A DNA stretch of 64,000 bases from Brevibacillus massiliensis (GCF_000311785.1 NZ_HE978537.1:185788-249787), one strand, 5' to 3'; shown: positions 1 to 8,714, counted from the stretch's first letter. The notes: generated from the letters alone by a model not told the origin. Numbers and translations: made by a program.

Positions 1-519
1 TTGGGGGTCTGAATGATCTTTTCCTTCTCCATCCCGAGCGGGTACTCCCAGGCCGTGCCGGGAATAAAGCCCATCATCGTAATCAGATAGGGACAGGACG
101 AATGAGCTTCGATAAACCGCTCTTTATCCGTAAATCCGTTCAGCTTCATCACCAGTTCAAAATTGCTGATCTCCTCCCGGGTAAAATTGCGCTCGTGAAA
201 CCGACGCCCGTATTCTCTGGTCAGCGGGTCGTCGTACCAGATGGGAATATCTACGATGAGAGGGATTGCTCTTGGTGATGTTGATCTCCTTTAAGTACTC
301 CAGCAGATCGTTGGCCGAGATCACCTCCGGGTCAAACCGCACCAGATAGTAGGCATTGGAAGGACAAATGTCCAGGATTCCGGGAATTTGCCGCCTGCGC
401 AGTTCATTGGTGATCGCCAGCGCCTTGAAATTGCTCTCCTCACTCATATCCCGGGAAATTTCGGCGTAGATGTATTCGTCTCCGCCAAAGTCAAACCTCG
501 TTTCCGGCAGGGTAAACAA
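1..519 (-). pseudogene. Second PxpB/KipI-like carboxyltransferase subunit, frameshifted, cut by window edge
   Basis: The gene starts at a TTG (517-519) preceded by a GGGGGAG ribosome-binding site. Its first ~84 residues match the N-terminus of the intact pxpB at 4801-5688, including GGDEY near the start and ILDICPSNA. Around 264-272 the frame breaks. Moving to the adjacent frame restores the homologue without further stops (LIVDIPIWYDDP, then YLITMMGFIPG near position 60-90) up to the window edge. One base is missing or two are extra. The family is the KipI half of the KipI-KipA carboxyltransferase fold (PxpB of 5-oxoprolinase). It lies just downstream of the sigma-54 activator gene and may open a second pxp set outside the window. 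It is either decayed or a sequencing error. Confidence 0.8.
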
Positions 520-538
520 AGAGACTCCCCCTTATACC

Positions 539-2611
539 TTAGTACAGCAGTTTTTGCATGCGCCGGCTGACGGTAGCGGGACTCACACCCAGCACCTCTG
601 CCACCTTGTAGGCTGTGCCGTACTTTTTCAACGCCATGCTGATCAACTGGCTTTCCACCTCTTCCACCGCTTCCTTCAGCGGCATGATTTCCTGGACCAG
701 CGGCTTTTTCTCCCGGTCGCGGGCAAGCCCGCCGTACAGGTTGGACAAAACATCTTCCTGGGAAATGACGTCTGCTCTCGTCGTCACCATCAGGCGTTCG
801 ATGACGTTTTGCAATTCCCGGATATTCCCCGGCCAATCGTAGCCTTCCAGGACCTCCAGGGCTTCCCTGGTCAGACGCTTATCCAATTTGTGCAGTTCGT
901 TAAATTGCTGCAAAAAATGAATCGACAAGGGGACGATATCCAGCCTCCTCGCCCGAAGCGGCGGGATTTCCAGGGGAATGACGTGCAGGCGGTAGTACAG
1001 GTCTTCGCGAAACTTCTGCTGGGCCACCAGCTGCTTGATATTCTGGTTGGTGGCGGCAATCACGCGCACATCGACCGACACTGTTTTCACGCCGCCCACC
1101 CGCATGACTTCCCGCTCCTGCAGCACCCTGAGCAGCTTCACCTGCATGTTGTAAGGCAATTCGGTCACCTCGTCCAAAAAAATGCTGCCCCTGTGGGCCA
1201 ACTCGAACAGCCCCGGCTTTCCCCTCTGGTCGGCTCCGGTAAAGGCGCCCTTTTCATACCCGAACAGCTCGCTCTCCATCAGGTTTTCCGGTATGGCGCC
1301 GCAGTTCACCCGGATAAAAGGTTCGTTTTTGCGCGGACTGTACTCGTGGATGGCCTGTGCGAACACTTCTTTCCCGACGCCCGATTCGCCGATTAAAAGC
1401 ACGGTGGAGTCCACGCGGGAGATGTGCTTCAGCTCGTCCACCAGCCGTTCCATCACCTGCGAACGAAAGACCAGCTTCCGCTGGATATCCTGTCTGGTCA
1501 ACAGCTCATCCAACTCCTGCTTGTACTCTTTTGACTTTCGTTTGGCCAGCTCCAGTTCCGCCCGCAGCTCGTTGATTTCCGTTATATCCCGGGACAGGAT
1601 CACGACCTTCTCAACCCTGTCCTCGTGAAAAACGGGCGTAGCGACTGACCAGATCTTCCGGCCGCTCCTCGACTCCTGGATCATCGAAAGCTTTTTCTTC
1701 TGGACCAGGCACAAATCGACGATGTTTGGCTGAAAGATGCCGTCTTTCTCTAACTGGTGGACGTCTTTTCCCACCAATTCTTCCGGGCTGTCTTCCTGCC
1801 AGAATTCCTGCAAAAAGGTTCCTGCCATGCGGACGATTTCTCCCAGATGGTTGACGACGATGATCTGTTCGTTTGCCGAAGAATAGATCACCTGCAGGTC
1901 GTCATTCAGATTGCGGACCATCTCCAGTTCCTTGACGGCTTCCTCGTGCTGCTCCCGCGGCGAGAAAATATGGACAATCCCGATGATCTTGCCGTTCTCG
2001 TGCAGCGGCGAGAAATTTCCGCTGATCTGCTTGAAATTGATCGAGCTTTTGATGCTCAAAAGCTGCTTGCCCGAGAGGATCTCCTCCAGGTCTTTGTCCA
2101 TGCTGAGCAGGGTCTTGTAGTTGCGGTATAAGAGTACGCTCTTGGACAAACCCAGTATCTGTTCAGCCGTTTCATTCATGAAAGTTATTTCAAAATTGGA
2201 ATTGGTCGTAATGATCCCGGTGCCGGAGCTGTTGAATATCTGGTTGAGCTGCTGCAGCTTGTACTGGCTCAATTGGTTTCGCGCTTCCTGGGTCGTCATA
2301 TACCCCGTGATGTTTCCCGCGTCGTCCACTCCCAGGACGACGGAGATATTGTGATAAAAGGTGATTGGGCTGTGCTCCGGCACCTTCAGAATGTCGATCT
2401 TGTACTCGATTGGACCTCTGAGGTCTTGCGTGGCATTGATCTGTTGCAAAAGGGAATTCCGGTCGACGTATCCTATAATCTCCTGTTGTTCATCGCTGAC
2501 CAGCAGCAAATCAGCCTGGCTCTCCTCCAACAATTCGAGCGCTTCCAGCAGTGTGCTCTCTTTCGGCAACGGGAAGTAAACAGGTTGCAAAGCATTTTTC
2601 CACACAATCAA
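539..2611 (-). CDS. Sigma-54-dependent transcriptional activator (CBS-PAS-AAA+-HTH)
   Basis: This bacterial enhancer-binding protein of about 690 residues should activate sigma-54 RNA polymerase by ATP hydrolysis. From the N-terminus it has a CBS-like region (~1-115), a PAS domain (~125-220), a second PAS-like region (~240-345), a charged linker, the AAA+ core (~375-620) and a C-terminal helix-turn-helix. Seen motifs are Walker A GESGVGKE (~408), the sigma-54 contact loop GAFTGA (~455), FLDEV and the terminal VAEVLGVSPATVSRR. There is no receiver domain, so it probably senses a small ligand. An upstream ATG at 2653 is in frame. I prefer the TTG at 2609-2611 because GGAGGGG lies six bases before it and the likely promoter overlaps the ATG. 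It is the obvious regulator for the two -24/-12 promoters near 13.07 and 14.26 kb. Confidence 0.93.
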   Translation of the reverse strand: MIVWKNALQPVYFPLPKESTLLEALELLEESQADLLLVSDEQQEIIGYVDRNSLLQQINATQDLRGPIEYKIDILKVPEHSPITFYHNISVVLGVDDAGNITGYMTTQEARNQLSQYKLQQLNQIFNSSGTGIITTNSNFEITFMNETAEQILGLSKSVLLYRNYKTLLSMDKDLEEILSGKQLLSIKSSINFKQISGNFSPLHENGKIIGIVHIFSPREQHEEAVKELEMVRNLNDDLQVIYSSANEQIIVVNHLGEIVRMAGTFLQEFWQEDSPEELVGKDVHQLEKDGIFQPNIVDLCLVQKKKLSMIQESRSGRKIWSVATPVFHEDRVEKVVILSRDITEINELRAELELAKRKSKEYKQELDELLTRQDIQRKLVFRSQVMERLVDELKHISRVDSTVLLIGESGVGKEVFAQAIHEYSPRKNEPFIRVNCGAIPENLMESELFGYEKGAFTGADQRGKPGLFELAHRGSIFLDEVTELPYNMQVKLLRVLQEREVMRVGGVKTVSVDVRVIAATNQNIKQLVAQQKFREDLYYRLHVIPLEIPPLRARRLDIVPLSIHFLQQFNELHKLDKRLTREALEVLEGYDWPGNIRELQNVIERLMVTTRADVISQEDVLSNLYGGLARDREKKPLVQEIMPLKEAVEEVESQLISMALKKYGTAYKVAEVLGVSPATVSRRMQKLLY

Positions 2612-2660
2612 TGCGACCCCTCCAGAGAGATTAAGTGTTTGGAATTTTCCCACATCTATT

Positions 2661-2669
2661 ATTATAGCA
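2661..2669 (-). promoter_or_regulatory. Extended -10 promoter of the sigma-54 activator gene
   Basis: Read on the minus strand the bases are TGCTATAAT, a perfect -10 hexamer with the TGn extension. No good -35 is seen at the usual distance. Transcription would begin about where the upstream ATG lies, which supports the downstream TTG as the translation start. Confidence 0.5.
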
Positions 2670-2695
2670 AAAAGGGCGGCAAAGCATGCGAATAT

Positions 2696-2709
2696 TTTCA
2701 GATTTGAAA
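2696..2709. promoter_or_regulatory. TTTCA-N4-TGAAA palindrome upstream of the activator gene
   Basis: The bases are TTTCAGATTTGAAA, with five-base arms in perfect dyad symmetry. The same pattern occurs upstream of the coxG and hyuA sigma-54 promoters. I read it as a candidate binding site of the activator, here for autoregulation. It overlaps the T-tract of the pxpA terminator, so coincidence with A/T-rich sequence is possible. Confidence 0.45.
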
Positions 2710-2740
2710 AAAAGCAGCCAACCTGTTGTCAAGTTGGCTG
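2707..2740 (-). terminator. Rho-independent terminator after pxpA
   Basis: On the minus strand CAGCCAAC and GTTGGCTG form an eight-base stem with a ten-base loop, followed by a run of T residues. It closes the long cox-pxp operon and separates it from the activator gene. Confidence 0.85.
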
Positions 2741-2754
2741 TCCATCTATCCACG

Positions 2755-3525
2755 TTATGAGACATTCAATACATCGCGCGCCGGTTGAATCGCGATCCCC
2801 GCCTGTTGAAACGCGGCCTGGATCTGTTTGACCAACTCGATCGCCCCCGGCGTATCTCCATGAATACAGATCGTGTCCGCCGTTACCTCGGCCTCCTCGC
2901 CGTCAGGCGTCCGCACCCTGCCCTCTTTCACCATCCGGACGACCCGCTGTGCCATCTCTGTGTAATCCTTGATCGTCGGACCTGTACGGGTCAAGACAAT
3001 CGAGCCATCCTTCGTATGTTCCCGGTCGGCGTACACCTCCCTGGCGATCGGAATGCCCATCTGCCGGCCGATCTCTGCGACCGCCGAGCCGTTCAACGCG
3101 AAGACGATCATCTTGTCGGAGACACTCGCCAGTCCTTCCAGAATGGCCCTGGCTATTTTCTCATCTTCCATCGCCATCATGTACAGCGCCCCGTGCGGCT
3201 TGCAGTGCTGCAGTTCCAGTTTGCTGGCGGCGGCAAATTCCCGCAGGGCCCCGGTTTGGTAAAGGACGTAATCCTTGATTTCCTCTGCGGAGGCTGTCAT
3301 GTAGCGGCGGCCAAACCCCATCATATCGGGAAATCCGGGATGGGAGCCAATGCTGACTCCGTGCTCCTTCGCCAGCCTGACGGTCCTCGCCATCACGTGC
3401 GGATCGCCTCCATGATAGCCGCAGGCGATGTTGGCGGAAGAAATGTATTTCATCATTTCCTCGTCATTGCCCATCTGGTAAAGACCGAAGCTCTCCCCCA
3501 TATCGCAGTTCAGATCGACTTTCAC
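2755..3525 (-). CDS. pxpA: 5-oxoprolinase subunit A (LamB/YcsF family)
   Basis: PxpA works with PxpB and PxpC in ATP-dependent opening of 5-oxoproline to glutamate. Family signatures are present in order: DLNCDMGE at the start, ANIACGYHGGDP, HPGFPD, KPHGALY and ICIHGD. The ~256-residue length is normal. I choose the GTG at 3523-3525 because GGAG lies eight bases upstream and it gives the family-typical start M-K-V-D-L-N; a GTG at 3534 also exists. It is the last gene of the run pxpB-pxpC-biotin carrier-pxpA. Because a biotin carrier and other ring-opening enzymes sit alongside, the true substrate could be another lactam. Confidence 0.93.
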   Translation of the reverse strand: MKVDLNCDMGESFGLYQMGNDEEMMKYISSANIACGYHGGDPHVMARTVRLAKEHGVSIGSHPGFPDMMGFGRRYMTASAEEIKDYVLYQTGALREFAAASKLELQHCKPHGALYMMAMEDEKIARAILEGLASVSDKMIVFALNGSAVAEIGRQMGIPIAREVYADREHTKDGSIVLTRTGPTIKDYTEMAQRVVRMVKEGRVRTPDGEEAEVTADTICIHGDTPGAIELVKQIQAAFQQAGIAIQPARDVLNVS

Positions 3526-3568
3526 CCGTTTCACTCCTCACGCTTGCTGTCCGCAAAACGGCACAGCA

Positions 3569-3811
3569 TTATTTAAGCACCAGAAGCTCTTGCCCTGCGT
3601 CGACAATTCCCTCGTTATCCACGACAAACTTTTCGATGATGCCGTCTTCTTCCGCCTTCACTTCGTAGAAATTTTTCATCACTTCGATCAATCCCACGGT
3701 ATCCCCCGCTTTGACCGCATCCCCCTCTTTGAAGAATTCGGCTTCCTCCGGGCTCGGTTTGCGGTAAAAAACTCCCGGCAGCGGAGAGAGTATTGCTTTT
3801 TTCTGGCTCAT
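3569..3811 (-). CDS. Biotin carboxyl carrier protein-like (AccB-type biotinyl domain)
   Basis: This is an ~80-residue stand-alone biotinyl/lipoyl domain. The attachment motif EVMKNF is present, with Lys46 as the expected biotinylated residue, and it is preceded by the GD-x-V-x-x-GD-T-V pattern. The start at 3811 follows AAGGGGGAA; an earlier in-frame ATG would overlap pxpC. It lies between pxpC and pxpA, and small biotin carriers often accompany KipI/KipA/YcsF genes. KipI and KipA resemble the carboxyltransferase domain of urea amidolyase, so a biotin-dependent carboxyl transfer is conceivable. No biotin carboxylase gene is seen in the window; the housekeeping one might serve. Function is inferred. 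Confidence 0.85.
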   Translation of the reverse strand: MSQKKAILSPLPGVFYRKPSPEEAEFFKEGDAVKAGDTVGLIEVMKNFYEVKAEEDGIIEKFVVDNEGIVDAGQELLVLK

Positions 3812-3839
3812 CTTGCTTCCCCCTTGGACTTTTTTCTGA

Positions 3840-4808
3840 TCAAACGGCATCCGCTATCCGCTTCAATTTCTCCTGGACTTCCCGCCGCGCCTGCAACGCC
3901 TGTTCCAACGTGACAGCGACGAAATGCACTTTTTCGTTGGTCTTGATTTGCGCCATTCGATTCAGGTCACTGCTGATGACGGTCGCGATCGTCGCATATC
4001 CGCCGCCGGTCACGGCATCGTGGAGCAGCACGATCGGCTCTACGCCGTCAGGAACCTGAATTGACCCGATCGGGTACCCCAGGTCGGTGACGTTGGACGG
4101 GTTGCTCCCCGCGCCGAATGGCTGTTCCCGCTCGACGAAGCGGAGCCGCTCGCCCTTGTGCCTGTACCCGATCCGGTTTGCCTCAGGGGTGACCGTCCAT
4201 TCGATTTCGAGGAAGGTTTGCAAGCTCTCCTCGGTCAGGCGGTAGCTGCAGAGGCCGACTACGACTCTGATCTCATGTGATTTGCTGTAGACGGGAATCA
4301 ATTCCGGAGAAATCCTTGTCCCCGCCTTGACGTCTTTCACTTTCATCTCGCCGATCGGCACTTCGTCCCCGGCGGCCAGCGCCCGGCCTTCAAAACCGCC
4401 GATCCCGATCAGCGTATAGGTAGAGCGGGAGTTCATCACCAGCGGCACGTCGATGCCGCCTTCGACAGCGAGATACGTCCTCGCCCCCATCTGGACAAAA
4501 TCGAACGATAAGACGTCACCCGCTTTGACCTCCAGCGTTTCCCACATCGGCACGGAGACGCCGTTGATTTTGGGCGGGATCTGCCCCCCCGTCAGGCTGA
4601 TGCGCATCCCCCGCTCGAACAAAAGCTCCGGCCCCAGATAGGTAATCTCCAGCACAGCGGCATTGGGGTGGTTGCCTACCAGGAGGTTGGCGACTGTAAA
4701 AGCGTATTTGTCCATCGCGCCGGAGGGAGGCATGCCAATCTCGTAGAGTCCGATTCTGCCGTTGTCCTGAACAGTCGTCTGCAATCCGGGCTTGATCACT
4801 TTAATCAT
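3840..4808 (-). CDS. pxpC: 5-oxoprolinase subunit C (KipA, biotin-dependent carboxyltransferase fold)
   Basis: The 322-residue protein belongs to the KipA/PxpC family. It has the N-terminal VIKPGLQTTVQD, then LEITYLGPEL, and RPxGAGSNP-like and DAVTGGGY segments typical of the family. With PxpB it forms the carboxyltransferase-like half of 5-oxoprolinase. Its ATG (4806-4808) sits inside the end of pxpB with the overlap ATGATTAA, which suggests translational coupling. The nearest ribosome-binding site is GGGAGG about eight bases upstream. The 3' end is 28 bases before the biotin carrier start. Confidence 0.92.
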   Translation of the reverse strand: MIKVIKPGLQTTVQDNGRIGLYEIGMPPSGAMDKYAFTVANLLVGNHPNAAVLEITYLGPELLFERGMRISLTGGQIPPKINGVSVPMWETLEVKAGDVLSFDFVQMGARTYLAVEGGIDVPLVMNSRSTYTLIGIGGFEGRALAAGDEVPIGEMKVKDVKAGTRISPELIPVYSKSHEIRVVVGLCSYRLTEESLQTFLEIEWTVTPEANRIGYRHKGERLRFVEREQPFGAGSNPSNVTDLGYPIGSIQVPDGVEPIVLLHDAVTGGGYATIATVISSDLNRMAQIKTNEKVHFVAVTLEQALQARREVQEKLKRIADAV

Positions 4809-5688
4809 GGTATAACCTCCCCATTACCATCTCCGAGAACTTCTCCGGGTCGGCCAGCACGTCGCTTGGCGTAAACGAGAACTCTTTCTTGCGGTAGACG
4901 AACTCTCCCGCCTCGACCTGACTTCTGATCTCCTCGTATTCCTCTTTCGTGATGCTCCTGTAGCGGAAGATGTCCCCCTGCTTCGGAAACACCATCGAAT
5001 CGCGGAAGTCAGGCAGGGTCTGTTCCTTTTGGTAGATGGGCGCCGGGGCGATCCCGTACATCTGGTACCCGCCCGCTCCCTGCACCGGATAGATGACGGA
5101 GAAGGCGCCGCCAAAACCGAAGGTCCGCTCCGGGGTAAACGTACGGGGGCGTACGTACTTCGGCACTTCGATCTGCTTCTCGCGCGGCACGATCTGAAAG
5201 CACCAGGGCAGACCGGGAACGAAGCCGATCATGGAAACCAGGTAGGGAGCCCGCGTCAGCGCGTCGATAAACTCCTCTTTGCTGGCGTAGCCGTTGATGC
5301 GGGCCGAGTACTCCAGATCGGTCGACTCGGGATCCTGGTGCCGGTCGCGAAAGCGCATGACCGCTTCATGTGTCCAGGGATCTTCAAACCAGACCGGCAC
5401 GTCGACCAAGCGGGAGCTGATCGTGATGTCGTCCAGGTCTTTGACCGACTCTTCTATCGCCTTCAGCTCTTTGATCAAGTCGTCCGGGTGAAACACGTCG
5501 GGGTCGACACGCACCATGTATGACGCGTTGGACGGGCAAATATCCAAAATCCCTTCGATATTTTTTTCCTTCAGTTTCCTGGTGATGGCAATTCCTTTAA
5601 AATTGGCTTCCAGGCTCATCTCTTCCGACAGTTGAACGAAAACAAACTCGTCCCCGCCGTACTCGTATCGGGTATGTAGATTGCTCAT
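4801..5688 (-). CDS. pxpB: 5-oxoprolinase subunit B (KipI family)
   Basis: The 295-residue protein is a KipI/PxpB family member that pairs with PxpC. Visible family features are GGDEF at the N-terminus, ILDICPSNASYMVR, VDVPVWF and the core MIGFVPGLPW followed by VPKYVRPR and GFGG. In B. subtilis KipI also inhibits the sporulation kinase KinA, but the pxp context here argues for the enzymatic role. The ATG at 5688 follows GGAGGTGA. The stop codon overlaps the pxpC start and the start overlaps the end of the mocA-like gene, so the three are tightly coupled. The frameshifted gene at 1-519 is a paralogue. Confidence 0.92.
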   Translation of the reverse strand: MSNLHTRYEYGGDEFVFVQLSEEMSLEANFKGIAITRKLKEKNIEGILDICPSNASYMVRVDPDVFHPDDLIKELKAIEESVKDLDDITISSRLVDVPVWFEDPWTHEAVMRFRDRHQDPESTDLEYSARINGYASKEEFIDALTRAPYLVSMIGFVPGLPWCFQIVPREKQIEVPKYVRPRTFTPERTFGFGGAFSVIYPVQGAGGYQMYGIAPAPIYQKEQTLPDFRDSMVFPKQGDIFRYRSITKEEYEEIRSQVEAGEFVYRKKEFSFTPSDVLADPEKFSEMVMGRLYHD

Positions 5689-6335
5689 TTTCCCTCACCT
5701 CCGGGTATTGTCACATCAGAACTTTTTCTCTCGAGCATCCACAGGGCCTGCCTGTACGCCTCCCGGGTGTCGATGTCAAACAGGATGCCGGGATCGTCCA
5801 CCGGGATCCGGATTCGCTGCCGCATCGTCCCCAGTATCGGCTTCGCCCCCTGGTCGCCTTCCAATTTGTGGAATGCTTCTGCATCTACGTTGCCGAAAAA
5901 GACGGGGTGGCCTGCATCGCCTTGAAAAGCGGGCTGCACGACAAAGGGCTCCTGCCATTCCGACAGCAGGCCCGCTCCCCGCTGCATGACGGATTGGATG
6001 GTTTCGTCTGCGATCAGGGGAAGGTCGGCGAGAAATACCATGACTGCCGGATGGGCTGCCGCCTGCATTCCCCGGACAAGCGAAGAGCTTTGCCCGGAAG
6101 CGAAAGCGGGATTGACCACCCAGCGAAACCGGGAGTCGGCAATGCGGATTTCGCGCTGGATCTCCTCCGCCCGGTAGCCGATCACAGCGATCACCTCGGC
6201 CACCTTCGCCGCGAGCACTTGGCGGATCACCCGCTCCAGCAGACAGCTGCCTCCCAGCTTCAGCAGTTGTTTCGGCTCACCCATTCTCGTCGACATCCCT
6301 GCAGCGAGGATCACTGCTGATACCTGCGGTTTCAC
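5685..6335 (-). CDS. MocA-like molybdenum cofactor cytidylyltransferase
   Basis: This 216-residue protein belongs to the MobA/MocA nucleotidyltransferase family. It should add CMP to molybdopterin to make the MCD form of the cofactor, which CO-dehydrogenase-type hydroxylases use. The N-terminal signature LAAGMSTRMGEPKQLL binds nucleotide and the metal-binding segment FLADLP lies near the middle. The start is a GTG at 6335 with a GGGGGGAG site upstream. Its place among cox maturation genes supports cofactor supply to CoxL. It links the Mo-enzyme genes to the pxp genes by overlapping pxpB. Confidence 0.88.
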   Translation of the reverse strand: MKPQVSAVILAAGMSTRMGEPKQLLKLGGSCLLERVIRQVLAAKVAEVIAVIGYRAEEIQREIRIADSRFRWVVNPAFASGQSSSLVRGMQAAAHPAVMVFLADLPLIADETIQSVMQRGAGLLSEWQEPFVVQPAFQGDAGHPVFFGNVDAEAFHKLEGDQGAKPILGTMRQRIRIPVDDPGILFDIDTREAYRQALWMLERKSSDVTIPGGEGK

Positions 6336-6356
6336 ATCCCTTCTCCCCCCTTTACG

Positions 6357-7823
6357 TTATCTTGCCGCAGGCTGATGGATGCCGGGGCGCTCGCGCAAGA
6401 AGCCCGCGCCATGGCCGCTGCGGAAGGCCAAGACCTCGGCCATGATGCTGACGGCGATTTCCTCCGGCGAATCGGCCCCGATATCCAGTCCCACAGGACT
6501 GAACATGCGGGCCAGCTCTTCTGCCCGAAAGGTCACGCCTGCCCTCTCCAGGGCTTCCAGCAGGCGGTTGCTGCGGGAGCGCGGGCCGAGCACGCCTACG
6601 TACGGCGCCTTCGATTGCAAGGCGAACCGCAGCGCTTCCTGATCGCGCTCCAGGTGGTGATTCATGACGACGACATAGGTGCGCCGGCCGATGCTGACCT
6701 GTTCCCCGTACGTCTCGGCATTGGCGAGGATGCGCACCGCTCCCGGAAAGCGTTCGGCTGTGTTGTACCCCGGCCGCGGATCGACCACCGTCGTTTTCAA
6801 TCCCAGGTCGAGGCTTGCCTTCGCCAGCGGGATGGCATCGTGCCCTGCGCCGAAGATCATCAACTCCGCCGATGGGACATTTACATCGAGGAAGACGCTC
6901 GCCATTTTTCCGCCCGGCAGGAGAATCTCCCTCGTCTCCGACTTCGGGGACTGCTCGGACAGCTTCTGGCTAGCCAGCTCGACGACCTGAGATGCAGCGT
7001 CTCGTCGCCGAGACTGCCGATCGGCGTACCTTCCTCCGCGACGAACAGCCGACTGGACGAATCCTCTAGGACTGCGGGTGAGCGCATAGGCAAACTGCAG
7101 GAATCTTTCGGCAGCCCCCGCCATGGAGCGGCTGGTGTCACACAACAGGACAAACCGCGCCTTGCGAAGCGGGTGTCCCTTCCAGGCAGGGAAGATAGCG
7201 TCACCGCCCGCTTGCAGGCTGTTTCGCAAGGTGCTGCGAAAGTCCAGGCGCCTTCCCTTGTGATCCGTTCGCCAGCGCCTGCTTCGCTTCAGCCGGACGC
7301 TTGCGGCAAACATTTTTGCGGCATTCAGCATTTCGCCGAGCTGGTCGGCCAAAACCCGCGCCGCCGCCTGATGATCCGCTGTATGGCGGCTGGGTCGAGC
7401 GGCCCGCCACATGCCTTCTGCCGTTCTCGAACAGCTGCCTTGCACCTGATGGCCTGCGCCATCGTTCAGCCCCATCCCGAAGCTGTCGCCGGGCTTCGAT
7501 GAATCCGCCGTGTCCGGTCCGGTCTTCCCATCCGTACCCGGCGCTTGTTTTCCGCTGGCCGCAGAGATCAGAGGAGCCTGGCTGTCAGCCTCCATGGAAC
7601 CGCTCGAGTGGAAAAAGCGCTGGTAGAGCTGGTCGAACTTCTCCTGTTCTGCTCTGCTGGAACAAAACACCAACCGGAGCGCCAAACGGAATTGCCTTTC
7701 ATCTGAAATATCTACCGCCGTCAAAGCTTGCAAGGCCTCTATCGATTCTCCGGGACCGCACGAGAAGCCGCACTCACGCAAGCGCCGGCCAAACGCCAGC
7801 ACGCGATCGGAAAGCTTAGCCAT
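6357..7823 (-). CDS. Hybrid ORF: truncated CoxE (VWA) joined to XdhC-like maturation protein
   Basis: The open frame of 488 residues joins parts of two cox maturation proteins. Residues 1 to ~240 look like CoxE: an N-terminal GESIEAL region, a long low-complexity stretch, then a von Willebrand MIDAS motif DTSRS near ~230. CoxE proteins usually continue ~150 residues past that motif, but here only ~20 remain. From ~300 onward the sequence is XdhC-like, with the Rossmann segment IFGAGHDAIPLAKA and VDPRPGYNTAERFP. Between about 6985 and 7075 the adjacent frame reads the expected XdhC stretch FVAEEGTPIGSLGDETLH, so the reading frame is disturbed there. A deletion that fused the genes plus a small indel would explain it. 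The start at 7823 follows GGGAGCAG and overlaps coxD. Confidence 0.65.
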   Translation of the reverse strand: MAKLSDRVLAFGRRLRECGFSCGPGESIEALQALTAVDISDERQFRLALRLVFCSSRAEQEKFDQLYQRFFHSSGSMEADSQAPLISAASGKQAPGTDGKTGPDTADSSKPGDSFGMGLNDGAGHQVQGSCSRTAEGMWRAARPSRHTADHQAAARVLADQLGEMLNAAKMFAASVRLKRSRRWRTDHKGRRLDFRSTLRNSLQAGGDAIFPAWKGHPLRKARFVLLCDTSRSMAGAAERFLQFAYALTRSPRGFVQSAVRRGGRYADRQSRRRDAASQVVELASQKLSEQSPKSETREILLPGGKMASVFLDVNVPSAELMIFGAGHDAIPLAKASLDLGLKTTVVDPRPGYNTAERFPGAVRILANAETYGEQVSIGRRTYVVVMNHHLERDQEALRFALQSKAPYVGVLGPRSRSNRLLEALERAGVTFRAEELARMFSPVGLDIGADSPEEIAVSIMAEVLAFRSGHGAGFLRERPGIHQPAAR

Positions 7824-8714
7824 GTTCGCTGCTCCCGGCAAGCAGTGTTCCGCTTTGCAATGCACTTTCCACCAATTCCCAATCTCCACGGTCTTTCAGG
7901 AAACAGCCGAACGTTGCCCTGACCGCCTCTTCGGGCAGCTGTCCCCGGTGGAGACCATCAGGGCCTGGGCCCAGTCCAAGCTTTCCGCGACGCCGAGAAC
8001 CTTGTTCAGCGGCATGCGGCGCAGTCGCTCCATCACACCGGCAATCTGCTGGGCCAGCCGCATGTCGATGTCGGGCAGCCTGACTGCGAGGATGGCCGCT
8101 TCCTTCTCGGGATTCGGGTAGTCGATCCACTGGTAGAGACACCGGCGGCGCAACGCGTCACCGAGCTCCCGCGTCCGGTTTGAGGTAAGCACAACATAAG
8201 GACGATGGACAGCGGTGATGGTGCCCAGCTCCGGGATGGTCACCTGAAATTCGGCGAGGACCTCCAGCAGAAACGCTTCAAACTCTTCGTCGGCCCGGTC
8301 AACCTCGTCAATCAGCAAGACGGGCGACGCCTGCTCATCACCTATCGCTTCCAGCAGCGGGCGGCGCAGCAAGAACGCCGGACTGAAAATCTCCGCCTCC
8401 CTCTCCTGGGGCGTTGCTCCGCTGTTCTCCGTCAGTTTGAGGTGAAGCAGTTGCTTCTGGTAGTTCCATTCATACAGGACTGTATTCACATCCAGCCCCT
8501 CATAGCACTGGAGCCGGATCAAGCGAGTGCCCAGCACACGAGCCAACACCTTTGCGATCTCCGTCTTCCCGACGCCGGCCGGCCCTTCCACCAGCAGAGG
8601 TTTTTGCAGGGCCATGACGAGGTGCAACTCAGTCGCTTGAGCCTGATCGGTTACATAACCCTGATCCCGAAATGCGTTTTCAATCGTGGCAATCTGTTCC
8701 AGGATGCTCCTCAT
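7816..8714 (-). pseudogene. CoxD-like MoxR-family AAA+ ATPase, frameshifted near the 3' end
   Basis: The AAA+ ATPase belongs to the MoxR/CoxD type that helps assemble the Mo-Cu or Mo active site. Walker A GPAGVGKTE (~45) and Walker B VLLIDEVDRAD (~130) are intact. At 7943-7946 a run of four C (G on the coding strand) shifts the frame. If one more G is assumed, the protein continues GGQLPEEAVRATFGCFLKD to a stop at 7816 and is ~299 residues, overlapping the next gene by ATGGCTAA as expected in an operon. As read, the last ~40 residues are replaced by nonsense. The start at 8714 is an ATG. Either a homopolymer error or true decay is possible. Confidence 0.8.

Noticed and set aside
470-1396. Long plus-strand ORFs opposite the activator, cox and ileS genes
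   Set aside because: They mirror high-GC coding regions of well-identified genes on the other strand and show no family features.
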